Shown: positions 1 to 7,610 of the stretch, in pieces
How positions within the stretch are numbered: position 1 is the first letter of the stretch
Layout: each line of letters starts with the position of its first letter
Source: Bacteroidota bacterium
GTDB lineage: Bacteria; Bacteroidota; Bacteroidia; Bacteroidales; FEN-979
Direction: 5' to 3'
NCBI GenBank assembly: GCA_026391835.1
Contig: JAPLDF010000060.1
Span: 1 to 64,000 of the forward strand
DNA: 64,000 nt
Program-made: the position numbers and the translations under genes
The notes under the pieces: generated by a model
What the model saw: the letters and a program-made list of their open reading frames with translations, nothing else
Database searches by the model: none
What the model was told of the DNA's origin: nothing

Positions 1-134
1 GGTTCGGGACTTTGCCTCCAGCTTCCTTCAGATTCCGCTTCGCAGCGGACACCCTTGCTCTTGGCTAATGGTTGGTAACTACCGACCTCCATAAAGGACT
101 TGCACCTTCAAGGTTATAAGTGTGCACGGCACAC
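1..134 (-). mobile_element. 5' portion of a group IIC intron (cut by window edge)
   Basis: Read on the minus strand from base 134 downward, the sequence begins GTGTGCC, the usual GUGYG start of a group II intron, and continues with GCAAGGGTGTCCG and GGAATCTGAAGGAAGC, blocks that I recognise from domain I of group IIC introns such as the Oceanobacillus iheyensis intron. The intron continues off the left edge, so the reverse transcriptase/maturase and domains V-VI are not visible. The base before the intron is the T tract of a strong hairpin (138-175), which is the known insertion preference of the IIC class. The family call is firm from sequence resemblance; whether the copy is complete and mobile cannot be seen. 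Confidence 0.82.
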
Positions 135-137
135 AAA

Positions 138-178
138 ACAAGAGACTGACTCAAAAATTTGAGTCGGTCTCTTGTTTT
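138..178. terminator. Bidirectional rho-independent terminator, target of the adjacent intron
   Basis: Eighteen-base-pair stem (138-155 with 158-175, one G-T wobble) with a two-base loop, A-rich on the left and T-rich on the right, so it can terminate in both directions. On the minus strand its T tract is followed directly by the first base of the group II intron. Confidence 0.85.
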
Positions 179-294
179 TCTCAAATCTTTTGTAATAGGT
201 TCGCCAATCGATTCCTCTTAAATAGCAAAAGAGAATCTCAAATGAGAATTTCAGAATCATCACCCCAAACAAAAAAAATAAAAAATTGAAAACA

Positions 295-1146
295 ATGAAA
301 AAATCGGCAGTTAAAACGAAATCCGGATTATCCAGGGAAGAGTATATAAAAGTTCAGCCTAATGTTTACCTGCACGTTACCGATGCAGGCGAAGGGAAAC
401 CTGTTGTGCTTATTCATGGATGGCCGCTGAGTGACGAAATGTACGAATACCAGTACAACGATCTGATAAACAATAATTTTCGTGTTATCGGAATTACATT
501 AAGAGGATTTGGTCAATCCAATAAACCTTATGGAGACTATAATTATGATGTGCATGCAAGGGATATCAAAAAAGTGCTTGACCATCTGGAGATAAAAAAA
601 GCAGTAATGGGTGGTTTTTCTATGGGCGGTTCTATAGCCATCCGGTATGTTTCACTGTATAAGGGGGCGCATGTTTCAAAATTGGCTTTGTTCGGTGCAG
701 CCGCCCCGATCTGGACACAGCGCAAAGATTTTCCGTTCAACCTGCACAAAGCGGAGGTTGATGCTTTGATTGAGCTGAACCAAAAGGACCGGCCAAAGCT
801 TCTTTCAGAATTTGCAAAAATCTTCTCTGCAACCGAAAAATCATTAAATGAAGGAATCGGGAGTTGGCTGAACGGGATTTGCTTAAGCGCATCATCCTTT
901 GCTACAGGACAGTGCCTGGTAGCATTGCGTGATACCGACCTGCGGAAGGATTTGGAGAAAATTAAAATCCCAACACTAATTATGCATGGGAAACAGGACA
1001 AAATATGTTCTTTCGATTTGGCCGGGCAGATGAAAGCCGGTATCCCGGATGCACAACTCATTCCTTTTGAGAATAGCGGACACAGCCTGTTTCTGGAAGA
1101 AACCAAAAAATTTAATGAAACATTGATGGCCTTTGCCGGAAGCTGA
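295..1146 (+). CDS. Alpha/beta hydrolase, haloperoxidase/esterase-like
   Basis: A 283-residue cytoplasmic alpha/beta-hydrolase-fold enzyme. The oxyanion-hole region reads HGWPLS, the nucleophile elbow is GGFSMGGS (GxSxG), the acid lies in the HGKQDKICS segment and the catalytic histidine in ENSGHSLF near the C terminus, so all three triad members are present. The HGWPL signature and size resemble non-haem (cofactor-free) haloperoxidases and related esterases, but the substrate cannot be inferred. The ATG at 295 is preferred to the in-frame TTG at 286. The gene stands alone between terminators and has no signal peptide. Confidence 0.85.
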   Translation: MKKSAVKTKSGLSREEYIKVQPNVYLHVTDAGEGKPVVLIHGWPLSDEMYEYQYNDLINNNFRVIGITLRGFGQSNKPYGDYNYDVHARDIKKVLDHLEIKKAVMGGFSMGGSIAIRYVSLYKGAHVSKLALFGAAAPIWTQRKDFPFNLHKAEVDALIELNQKDRPKLLSEFAKIFSATEKSLNEGIGSWLNGICLSASSFATGQCLVALRDTDLRKDLEKIKIPTLIMHGKQDKICSFDLAGQMKAGIPDAQLIPFENSGHSLFLEETKKFNETLMAFAGS

Positions 1147-1216
1147 TCAGGTCAATTTTTGGAATTAATTGTCACTTACGTACAGCGCGGAAAGCTATTC
1201 GTTTTTATCTCAATAT

Positions 1217-1254
1217 AAAAGGCCAGGCTTCATGTCAATGAAACCTGGCCTTTT
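1217..1254. terminator. Terminator between convergent genes
   Basis: Inverted repeat AAAAGGCCAGG (1217-1227) and CCTGGCCTTTT (1244-1254) lies between the hydrolase and the convergent minus-strand outer-membrane gene and can serve both. Confidence 0.85.
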
Positions 1255-1298
1255 AATTTCAGTTACCTTTCGCTGAAGCAGGGGAGAGGGCGCTCCTT

Positions 1299-1952
1299 TC
1301 AGAATTTGCCAAACTTCAAGCCAACAGTTGCGGTGAAATTATTCATCAAATCACCGGATGTGTGGATGAGTTCCAGGCCCCCGGCATACCTGTAGCTGAT
1401 TCCGGCATTCAGCCTCATAAACTTTAAGATGTTCACTTCAGCTCTTACGCCAGGTTCAAATACGAAAAAAGCGTCTGTATCCAGTGTGTTATGACAATTG
1501 CCGTTATCTTCATTCCATTCACTATATTCCTTACCAGTCGTGTAACTTGCACTTCCTGCACCTATAAGTACCGGAAATGTTACATGTACCGTTGATTTTG
1601 GGAAGAGGGTGTATTCCAGCAATAACCCGCCATAACCTCCCTCGAGATAAGCACCTGCAGTATCAGTAACCTTCGGGTAAAACATACCGTCCCTGTTTGT
1701 CCATCCGCGTCCGGTAAGTCCAATCGTAAAAGTGTGGTTGACAATCATTCCTGCACTTAAGCCTCCAAGCCATACATCCCGGTTGTCAAATTGTGTATAC
1801 CCGGGATCGATTCCTACGAACCATCCAATTTTTGCTTTACCTGCTTTTCCAAAAACAGTGTTCATGTCATCATTGGATTTTGATGATTCCTGTTGTGCAT
1901 TCATGATGATGGTAACAAAAAGCAGTGTGAAAATTAAACCAAAGCGTTTCAT
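1299..1952 (-). CDS. Outer-membrane beta-barrel-like protein
   Basis: A 217-residue protein with a clear Sec signal peptide (basic MKRFG start, hydrophobic core, cleavage near MNAQQ). The mature part has alternating hydrophobic/polar strands, many glycines and aromatic residues, and ends KFGKF, a terminal-Phe pattern of outer-membrane barrels. Segments such as YRYAGGLELI and TATVGLKFGKF look like the last barrel strands. It is probably a small porin-like surface protein of the Bacteroidota OmpW/OMP_b-brl type, but no specific substrate or partner is visible. It stands alone; the stretch upstream (1953-2214) is AT-rich. Confidence 0.7.
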   Translation of the reverse strand: MKRFGLIFTLLFVTIIMNAQQESSKSNDDMNTVFGKAGKAKIGWFVGIDPGYTQFDNRDVWLGGLSAGMIVNHTFTIGLTGRGWTNRDGMFYPKVTDTAGAYLEGGYGGLLLEYTLFPKSTVHVTFPVLIGAGSASYTTGKEYSEWNEDNGNCHNTLDTDAFFVFEPGVRAEVNILKFMRLNAGISYRYAGGLELIHTSGDLMNNFTATVGLKFGKF

Positions 1953-2182
1953 AATAATTGTGTTTTAGTGAAAAATTTATATTGTGAATTGATTAACATT
2001 GCACGGCAAAAATAATTCAGACTATGTTGCCGGGGAAATTTTTTTCTGTGAATTGCGGATAGATGGGGGTGGGGAGGGAAATTTTATCGGTGAATTGTTT
2101 ACGGCGAACATGTCAATTGTAAAAATTCACACTTATACAATGTTGTTAACTGGATAAAAAGCAATACTTTTGATAGGATTGA

Positions 2183-2190
2183 TACTTTTG
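2183..2190 (+). promoter_or_regulatory. Candidate -7 promoter element (TACTTTTG)
   Basis: TACTTTTG fits the Bacteroidota -7 consensus TAnnTTTG and lies 25 bases upstream of the ATG of the GIY-YIG gene. A second identical octamer lies at 2165-2172. No well-spaced -33 element is evident for either, so the call is tentative. Confidence 0.45.
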
Positions 2191-2214
2191 ACTTTGCGTA
2201 TTAAACAGAACGAC

Positions 2215-3168
2215 ATGAACACGATTATTGCCAGCTTGAAAAAAGATGCTTGTCCCTACAGGAAAATCCGGAGTTTCTCCGAAAAACCTGGAATATATGC
2301 CATCTTTTTTACAGGAAAGGATTTCCCGCTTACAGATTATACTCCCCGGGAAGATGAGATCATCTACATTGGCAAAACAGAAAGCAGTCAGGCCAGCCGG
2401 GATGAAAAGACGCACTTCACTTCGGGAAAAACCGGAAGTTCAACCATCAGAAGATCACTTGGCGCCTTGCTGAAAAAAGAATTGTCACTTATCCCGGTCC
2501 TTAGGAATGACAAGGACTTTGATGCCGGAAGAAAGTCGTTCTTCAAGTTTGATGAACCATCTGAAGAGAGACTCACAAAATGGATGAAAGATAACCTGGG
2601 AATTTCCTTTTATGAAAATGAAAAACCTCCTTCAGAACTAGATGTACTTGAAACCGGATTAATTGCAGAAACAAAACCCTTGTTGAACATTGATTCCAAA
2701 AACCCGGGTAATCCATATGCCCCGGCAATCAAAGCGGCACGCAAAGCCTGTGCAGATGAAGCCAATCAAATCATTGCAAAGCAGGAGATAACCGATGAGC
2801 CTGTCAAAACGAAAGTTGTGCCGTTCAGGGTCAATTCCGTGGCACCCGGACAGAATGCCCATAAATACGAAGAAATTTTCAACAAGGCGCTCCCTCAGAT
2901 AGAGAATACAATTGACAATTCAGGCACCCGGAAACTCAGTATCCAGCTTTCGCAGGAAGATTTTAAAAAAGTCGGCAACAGGCAATCTTATTCGTTCAAC
3001 CTTGAATTCTCCGATGGTGTCGTTGCCAATGATATCGGCGGATCGGCCGTTGCCAGGGACCTGGCAAGGGTTCTCGAACAAAACCCCGGGATTGCACAGA
3101 AGATGAAAGGCCGGCACCTCAAGTTTAACATGGATAAAGGATTCACACTTTGGATATCCAACAAATAG
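2215..3168 (+). CDS. GIY-YIG nuclease-domain protein
   Basis: A 317-residue protein whose N-terminal half carries the two strands that name the GIY-YIG fold: GIYAIFF near residue 30 and, about 25 residues on, IIYIGKTES. GIY-YIG domains cut DNA in homing, repair and restriction enzymes. The expected downstream arginine and glutamate of the active site are plausible in the SSTIRRSLGALL and LDVLETGLIAETKPLLN segments, the latter ending in the common E...P-L-N pattern. The C-terminal third (from about residue 215) is an unrelated unknown domain. The ATG at 2215 is chosen because the upstream in-frame codons overlap the promoter-like sequence. Its biological role is not known. Confidence 0.7.
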   Translation: MNTIIASLKKDACPYRKIRSFSEKPGIYAIFFTGKDFPLTDYTPREDEIIYIGKTESSQASRDEKTHFTSGKTGSSTIRRSLGALLKKELSLIPVLRNDKDFDAGRKSFFKFDEPSEERLTKWMKDNLGISFYENEKPPSELDVLETGLIAETKPLLNIDSKNPGNPYAPAIKAARKACADEANQIIAKQEITDEPVKTKVVPFRVNSVAPGQNAHKYEEIFNKALPQIENTIDNSGTRKLSIQLSQEDFKKVGNRQSYSFNLEFSDGVVANDIGGSAVARDLARVLEQNPGIAQKMKGRHLKFNMDKGFTLWISNK

Positions 3169-3211
3169 TTCCCTAAAGAAACACACTACACAGTAAAGTC
3201 AATCATCCAGG

Positions 3212-4801
3212 CTAGTAAACAACCATTTTCCTCTTTAATGCAATGTCATTGCCTGTAAGTGAGAAAAAATACAGTCCGGGGGCCAGGCCGTAATTACTAC
3301 GATCGAACTGTTCGATGTGCTTTCCGGGCGAAACCGAAATATTTGACAGTATCACAGCGACCTCATTTCCGTAAATATCATATACTTTCAGGCTGACGTT
3401 TGCAGGTGCATGAACCTTATACGAAAAGTAAGTAATATCCTGTACCGGATTCGGAAAATTCTGATCAAGGGAGAATGGCAATAGCTTTTCTTTTTCCGGG
3501 CTTATCCCGTAATAGATACTATCGACAAGGGCAGTCAGGATGCATAAATTAACTCCCTGCGACCGGGAGGTCCAGACTGGCCGCACAATGTTATTGGATG
3601 CGGCAATATTGGTATAGTCACCAAAAAATAATGACGCATTGGGAGTGAAGGGGGCTTCACTAACAATAAAATTCCTGAACGATTCTCCTCCGTCCCTTGA
3701 TACTGCCATGTAAACATCGGTTTTATTATCTGTGTAATTGCGGCGATCGTAAAAAACGAAATAAATGAAACCGGTAAACTGGTCGACGGTCATCCAGGTC
3801 AAAAACTGGTGTCTTCCGGGCGGGTCATCATTTACCCTTTTTGGCATGGACCAGTTCAACCCGCCGTCTGTTGATTTTACAACCCATATGTCCGTGTCAG
3901 TTGTGCCATTGCGTTGATCGGACCAGTTGATGTAAATTGTTCCCCGATGCGGGCCGTTACTTAGATCACAGCAGGTTACAGGCAAACCATTGGCACGCGA
4001 CATTCCGGGCACCGTAAAAGCCCAGCCACCCGGGATATTGCCGATGAAGATATTGCCATCGGGCCATGTAATGCCTCCATCGGTCGATTTTGTGAATACA
4101 AGACCTGCAGGGCCTGCCCATGACACATAAACCTCCCCAACAGGCCCCACGGCAGGAACTGCACCCTCCACAGTGTTGTCCGTATCAAGACAATCTCCAT
4201 CAACACGGTTGATTCTTTTTGCATTGGTCCATGTTATACCTCCATCAGCAGAACTGCTGAACAGGATGCAGGTACTGTCGAGGATTGCCGCACTGCCATA
4301 CTTGTCAAACTGGGTCCAGCAGGTATATATCTCATTGTTCAATGTATTCACTACCGCCCATTCTTTGTCCTGGTCTTTTGTCCCATTTAATCCCATAAAT
4401 GAACCGTCATTCCAGGTCTGGCCACCATTGACCGATTTTTGGCAAACAACCCGGTCAAGCCATTCAGGTCCTGTGGGATCAGAAAGATGGAAGTAATAGA
4501 AATTCCCTGCCGTATCGGCAATTACTACAGGATCGCCGTACACGCCCATACTTGATGTCAGGATCCCCGAATTCCAGGTAATTCCGCCATCGGTTGAATA
4601 ATAATAGTTATCGGAGTTGGCTCCGCAAACCATCTGTAATGGATTCTTCGGATTTATGCAAATCGATGGTTCATTGGGCTCGTATTGATTTCCGATCTGG
4701 ATATTCGGATACTGGGCCAAAAGATTGGTGGCTAAGGAGAAGATAAAGAGGAACAGTGCCAACAGAAAATTAATCCTGATCAGGTAAATTTTCGTTTTCA
4801 T
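3212..4801 (-). CDS. Secreted BNR-repeat (sialidase-like fold) protein with T9SS sorting domain
   Basis: A 529-residue exported protein. The start MKTKIYLIRINF at 4801 gives a normal signal peptide; the longer upstream reading frame would bury it. The body holds at least six Asp-box/BNR repeats (STDGGITW, SVNGGQTW, SADGGITW, STDGGITW, STDGGLNW, SRDGGESF), expected to form a six-bladed beta-propeller as in sialidases and related glycan-binding or hydrolysing proteins. The last 80 residues are a T9SS C-terminal domain (NFPNPV..., PGLYFFS, KRKMVVY). The arginine triad of true sialidases is not evident, so enzymatic activity is uncertain. It is probably anchored on or released from the cell surface. 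Confidence 0.8.
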   Translation of the reverse strand: MKTKIYLIRINFLLALFLFIFSLATNLLAQYPNIQIGNQYEPNEPSICINPKNPLQMVCGANSDNYYYSTDGGITWNSGILTSSMGVYGDPVVIADTAGNFYYFHLSDPTGPEWLDRVVCQKSVNGGQTWNDGSFMGLNGTKDQDKEWAVVNTLNNEIYTCWTQFDKYGSAAILDSTCILFSSSADGGITWTNAKRINRVDGDCLDTDNTVEGAVPAVGPVGEVYVSWAGPAGLVFTKSTDGGITWPDGNIFIGNIPGGWAFTVPGMSRANGLPVTCCDLSNGPHRGTIYINWSDQRNGTTDTDIWVVKSTDGGLNWSMPKRVNDDPPGRHQFLTWMTVDQFTGFIYFVFYDRRNYTDNKTDVYMAVSRDGGESFRNFIVSEAPFTPNASLFFGDYTNIAASNNIVRPVWTSRSQGVNLCILTALVDSIYYGISPEKEKLLPFSLDQNFPNPVQDITYFSYKVHAPANVSLKVYDIYGNEVAVILSNISVSPGKHIEQFDRSNYGLAPGLYFFSLTGNDIALKRKMVVY

Positions 4802-4921
4802 AATACAAAAATATGCAATTACTACAAATGTATTCCCACTTTTAAGACCACAAGGTGTCGACCGGGAAGTTGATTTTTGCAGTACAAGGGTACTGCTTAC
4901 TTTCAAATAAAAATACCATGA

Positions 4922-5515
4922 TTCCAGTGTGTTAGTGCTGATACAGGGTATATGGTGGGTGATTCGGGAATCATTTTAAAAACCGTCAACAGTGGCACAA
5001 ACTGGACTGCTTTATCAAGCGGAACCACAAATAAATTGTATTCAGTCTTCTTTACCAATGCCAATAACGGGTATGCAGTGGGTGATGGTAACACCATCCT
5101 GAAAACAATCGATGGCGGCATAAGCTGGGCTATTCAACATAGCGGAGGATCTTATAATAACTTTTTTTCAGTATACTTTCCCGATGCCAATACAGGTTAT
5201 GTGGTGGGTGAAGGTGAAACTATTTTAAAAACCACAAATGGCGGTACTTTTGTTGAAGAAGCCGTTTCACCAGAGCATACATTTATCCTTTATCCTAATC
5301 CTGCAAATGGTAAAGTCACAATTCTGGATAATAAAAAATTGCAAGGGGTGACAACAATATGCATCTATGATATTACAGAAACTTTGGTAATGCAGGTTGA
5401 GATCGGAGATCGAAACCAAGTTGAATTATATATCAGCACACTGGCCAAAGGTATTTACCTGGTGAAAATTCAATCAAGGACGATTAATGAGTGTAGAAAA
5501 CTTGTTGTTAATTGA
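4922..5515 (+). pseudogene. 5'-truncated BNR-repeat T9SS protein remnant
   Basis: The frame contains three Asp-box style repeats of the form (A)DTGYMVGDSG-ILKT, NNGYAVGDGN, NTGYVVGEGE and a T9SS C-terminal domain (YPNPANGK ... KGIYLVKI). Homologous repeat sequence runs upstream of the first ATG at 4952 to a TGA at 4919-4921 in the same frame, and no signal peptide precedes it, so the protein begins in the middle of a repeat. A T9SS cargo without a Sec signal cannot be exported. I read it as the surviving 3' end of a longer YCF48/photosystem-II-stability-factor-like surface protein. It is the last host gene before the prophage. Confidence 0.7.
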
Positions 5516-5600
5516 TATGACTTCATCCAGGAGATATTCCGGAGTACTCGTGCTTTTGAAGAAAATATCTTGTTTATTATCAATATAATAACAAAATATT

Positions 5601-5618
5601 ATTGTCTTATAATTAATA
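5601..5618 (+). other. attL: attL core: host XerC arm plus central region
   Basis: Exact 18-bp copy of the sequence at 54745-54762 (ATTGTCTTATAATTAATA). Within it, TTGTCTTATAA corresponds to an 11-bp XerC-type arm and TTAATA to the 6-bp central region. The following 11 bases (GACGGGTAATG) are unlike a canonical XerD arm and would be the phage-derived half. Confidence 0.8.
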
Positions 5619-5781
5619 GACGGGTAATGGTTAATTGTGTCTAAACTAAGTATATTTAGTTTTTCAATGCACTGGGAACGTGCTTCTTAATGGCCTTGGG
5701 GGAGGAATTCAAAAAATAAGTTACAGTTAATTTATAAATGTATGCGCATGGTTTTAAAGTATCAATTGCGCCTTATCCTAG

Positions 5782-6078
5782 TTAATTGTTTCTTTCGTCA
5801 AACAGTATTTCTTCTACATCAGTTAAGCGAAAGTGAATGTGCTGATCGTAAAACATATTGGTCAATGAAACAGGATATGTTCTACAGTGACCAGTGTATT
5901 GATCAAACCTTTCTATCCGGGTCACTTCAAACCAAAGATGTTCAACAATCTTTTCATCCCTAATCGCAAGCTTCACCATTTCACCTATACACAAAGTTCT
6001 GCCCGGGTGACTATCATGGAAAATCTGCTTTCTTATTGCAGCATAATCCAGGCAATTTATTAAATTGTATTTAATCAT
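5782..6078 (-). CDS. Unknown phage early protein
   Basis: A 98-residue protein that I do not recognise. It is rich in charged and aromatic residues (HLWFEVTRIERFDQYTGHCRTYP), has no membrane segment or signal, and looks like a small cytoplasmic beta-rich domain. It overlaps the upstream repressor-like gene by ATGA, so the two are cotranscribed away from the early promoter region and are translationally coupled. Position between attL and the repressor suggests a role in lysogeny or superinfection control, which is inference only. Confidence 0.6.
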   Translation of the reverse strand: MIKYNLINCLDYAAIRKQIFHDSHPGRTLCIGEMVKLAIRDEKIVEHLWFEVTRIERFDQYTGHCRTYPVSLTNMFYDQHIHFRLTDVEEILFDERNN

Positions 6079-6437
6079 TTACGCCCCTTGTCCTTCTCCT
6101 TTAATATTGCGATAAGGTCTTGCAAATTTTCTTTGTCTTTTTCCAACTCTACAACCCTTGCTTGAAGCTTTTCAATGGTTTCAAGGTATTGAGTAACTTC
6201 CAGAGGTTTATTATCTCCAAACCAATGATCAATTGTTAAGTCCAGTTGATTGGAAACCTTTGCCAGCATACTGACTTTCATTGTCCCGTTTTTCAGGGAA
6301 TAGCGGAACCCGTTTTCAGTCAGACCACGTTCGTCCGGATACTTAACTTTTAACTCTTTTAGGAAGTCTCGAATGTGAATTTGTCTTTCCAGAAGGACGG
6401 TCTGTATCTTGACCCCAAAGTCTGCTATATCATTCAT
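6075..6437 (-). CDS. Probable phage repressor with N-terminal helix-turn-helix and coiled coil
   Basis: A 120-residue protein. The middle segment (about residues 35-72), GLTENGFRYSLKNGTMKVSML followed by KVSNQLDLTIDHWFG, has the spacing and hydrophobic pattern of an XRE/Cro-type helix-turn-helix in Bacteroidota phages. Residues about 78-115 form a heptad-patterned coiled coil (YLETIEKLQARVVELEKDKENLQ), suiting dimerisation. It is divergent from the early gene at 6564, and the 126-bp intergenic space holds two exact 15-bp direct repeats, the expected arrangement for an autoregulating lysogeny switch. The identity as repressor rests on fold pattern and position. Confidence 0.62.
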   Translation of the reverse strand: MNDIADFGVKIQTVLLERQIHIRDFLKELKVKYPDERGLTENGFRYSLKNGTMKVSMLAKVSNQLDLTIDHWFGDNKPLEVTQYLETIEKLQARVVELEKDKENLQDLIAILKEKDKGRK

Positions 6438-6490
6438 ACCAGGTCTTTACTTGAGTTATTCAGTTTGGTTTCATTATAAACTATATGGGA

Positions 6491-6526
6491 AAAGCAAAAT
6501 ATATTTGCAGCAAAGCAAAATATATT
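6491..6526. promoter_or_regulatory. Two direct-repeat operators in the divergent early region
   Basis: The 15-mer AAAGCAAAATATATT occurs at 6491-6505 and 6512-6526, a 21-bp period that puts both on the same face of the helix. The first copy overlaps TATATTTG (6500-6507), which fits the Bacteroidota -7 consensus on the plus strand, so binding would block rightward transcription. The divergent coiled-coil HTH protein is the likely ligand. A 12-bp match recurs in reverse at 52904-52915. Confidence 0.6.
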
Positions 6527-6547
6527 ATTAATTTGCGGCTCATATAT

Positions 6548-6561
6548 CTAACTAAAAACAT
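6548..6561 (+). promoter_or_regulatory. Shared A-rich translation leader
   Basis: CTAACTAAAAACAT lies two bases before the ATG at 6564 and is repeated exactly before the minus-strand gene starting at 54533. It is A-rich and lacks a Shine-Dalgarno sequence, as is common for Bacteroidota starts. Confidence 0.5.
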
Positions 6562-6563
6562 AC

Positions 6564-6908
6564 ATGGAACCCCCTAAGAGCGAACAAAACTACAACATAA
6601 AACGAACAAAGTCAAACAAGAAACTGAACTTTTTTGAGAAAAATAAAGATTTCATTTCGTTTTTCCGCAATATTCCACATGGGACATCAAGAATACTGCG
6701 CGACCGGTTAATCAAAAAATTTGGTAAAACCGAAACGTATTCACTCAACTATATAAATATGGTCCTTAATCCTGACATTAACAGGTTCAACAAAAGGATC
6801 ATGAATGAAGCCCTGGCTCATTTTGCTGAAGCAAAAATCGACCAGTTAAAGACTCGTGAATTAATGCAGTCATTTATCCCCATCAAGACAAAAGCCATCG
6901 CCAAATGA
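6564..6908 (+). CDS. Unknown phage early protein, basic N terminus
   Basis: A 114-residue lysine-rich protein of unknown family, first gene of the rightward early operon. The N-terminal 25 residues are very basic and probably disordered; the rest is predicted helical (FRNIPHGTSRILRDRLIKKFGKTETYSLNYINMVLNP). The segment NIPHGTSRILRDRLI...YSLNYINMVLNP resembles the small DNA-binding regulators found in the same position in Bacteroidota phages, where a helix-turn-helix reads a target and the Y-x-x-M-V motif packs behind it, but this is a weak resemblance. It overlaps the next gene by ATGA. Confidence 0.6.
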   Translation: MEPPKSEQNYNIKRTKSNKKLNFFEKNKDFISFFRNIPHGTSRILRDRLIKKFGKTETYSLNYINMVLNPDINRFNKRIMNEALAHFAEAKIDQLKTRELMQSFIPIKTKAIAK

Positions 6909-7147
6909 AAGCGTTCGAAAACTTTTCAGATTCAGATCTTGCAGTAATGGATATTGCAATAACCCAATTCGCTGAATTGTTAATTGTTACAGATATATTC
7001 CGGTTTCCCAATACCCAACCGCCTGACAAGGACGGAAATCCTGCTGAAGTTAAAATCTCCTTGAAACAAAGCCTGGGAACCATTGTCCGATGTAAGCAAT
7101 TGACCGATGCCATCCATGATGTTCAGATACTAAGACAAAGGAATTGA
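6905..7147 (+). CDS. Unknown small phage early protein
   Basis: An 80-residue acidic-to-neutral protein without recognisable family. It starts inside the stop of the previous gene (ATGA overlap), which supports it being translated. The sequence (NFSDSDLAVMDIAITQFAELLIVTDIFRFPNTQPPDKDGNPAEVKI) suggests a helical N terminus and a short loop, with no membrane segment. Function unknown. Confidence 0.55.
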   Translation: MKAFENFSDSDLAVMDIAITQFAELLIVTDIFRFPNTQPPDKDGNPAEVKISLKQSLGTIVRCKQLTDAIHDVQILRQRN

Positions 7148-7208
7148 TTCGGACCGCCATATCCTCCTTTAATTAGTATCCCCCCCTTCATCTCAAAAAT
7201 CGAGTTGT

Positions 7209-7610
7209 ATGTCATACGTTGATATTGATGGCCACACCATTTATACCGGTGCGGCAAAAATGCTCATTGACCGTATTCATGAGGTGAACAACCTTCTTGG
7301 GAAGTCAGAATTAAAGTCGGGTCAGACTGAATCCTGGAAGTTCTGGAAGAAGACCGCTGATATCATGAAGTACGCATGGGATTTCATGCGAAGTGTTGAC
7401 TGGATCCTTCAACAAAACGTACAGCTTCGCCAGGAGAATCAATACCTCAGGGCACGCAATCAGCACCTGGAACAGATCAATCTTTCAATCACCATCCTTC
7501 GACGTGCAAAGCTTCAAGGCAACTTTGAGGAAACGGTTGCTTTTGTTGATGATCTCATGGAATGGGGTGTTGAGAAATTAGAAAAAGCCTTAGAAAATGT
7601 ACACAAATGA
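7209..7610 (+). CDS. Unknown phage early protein with coiled coil
   Basis: A 133-residue protein, tryptophan-rich in its middle (ESWKFWKKTADIMKYAWDFMRSVDW) with a coiled-coil stretch near residues 65-90 (VQLRQENQYLRARNQHLEQ). It overlaps the replication helicase gene by ATGA. The position directly before the helicase and the oligomerising segment would fit a replication accessory or loader-type partner, but no family is recognised. Confidence 0.58.
   Translation: MSYVDIDGHTIYTGAAKMLIDRIHEVNNLLGKSELKSGQTESWKFWKKTADIMKYAWDFMRSVDWILQQNVQLRQENQYLRARNQHLEQINLSITILRRAKLQGNFEETVAFVDDLMEWGVEKLEKALENVHK

Noticed and set aside
1-134. Diversity-generating retroelement at the left edge
   Set aside because: The blocks match group IIC intron domain I, and no template/variable repeat pair or reverse transcriptase is in the window.
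543-1106. Long antisense frame opposite the alpha/beta hydrolase
   Set aside because: It is a shadow of a gene with all catalytic motifs and has low-complexity serine/cysteine composition.
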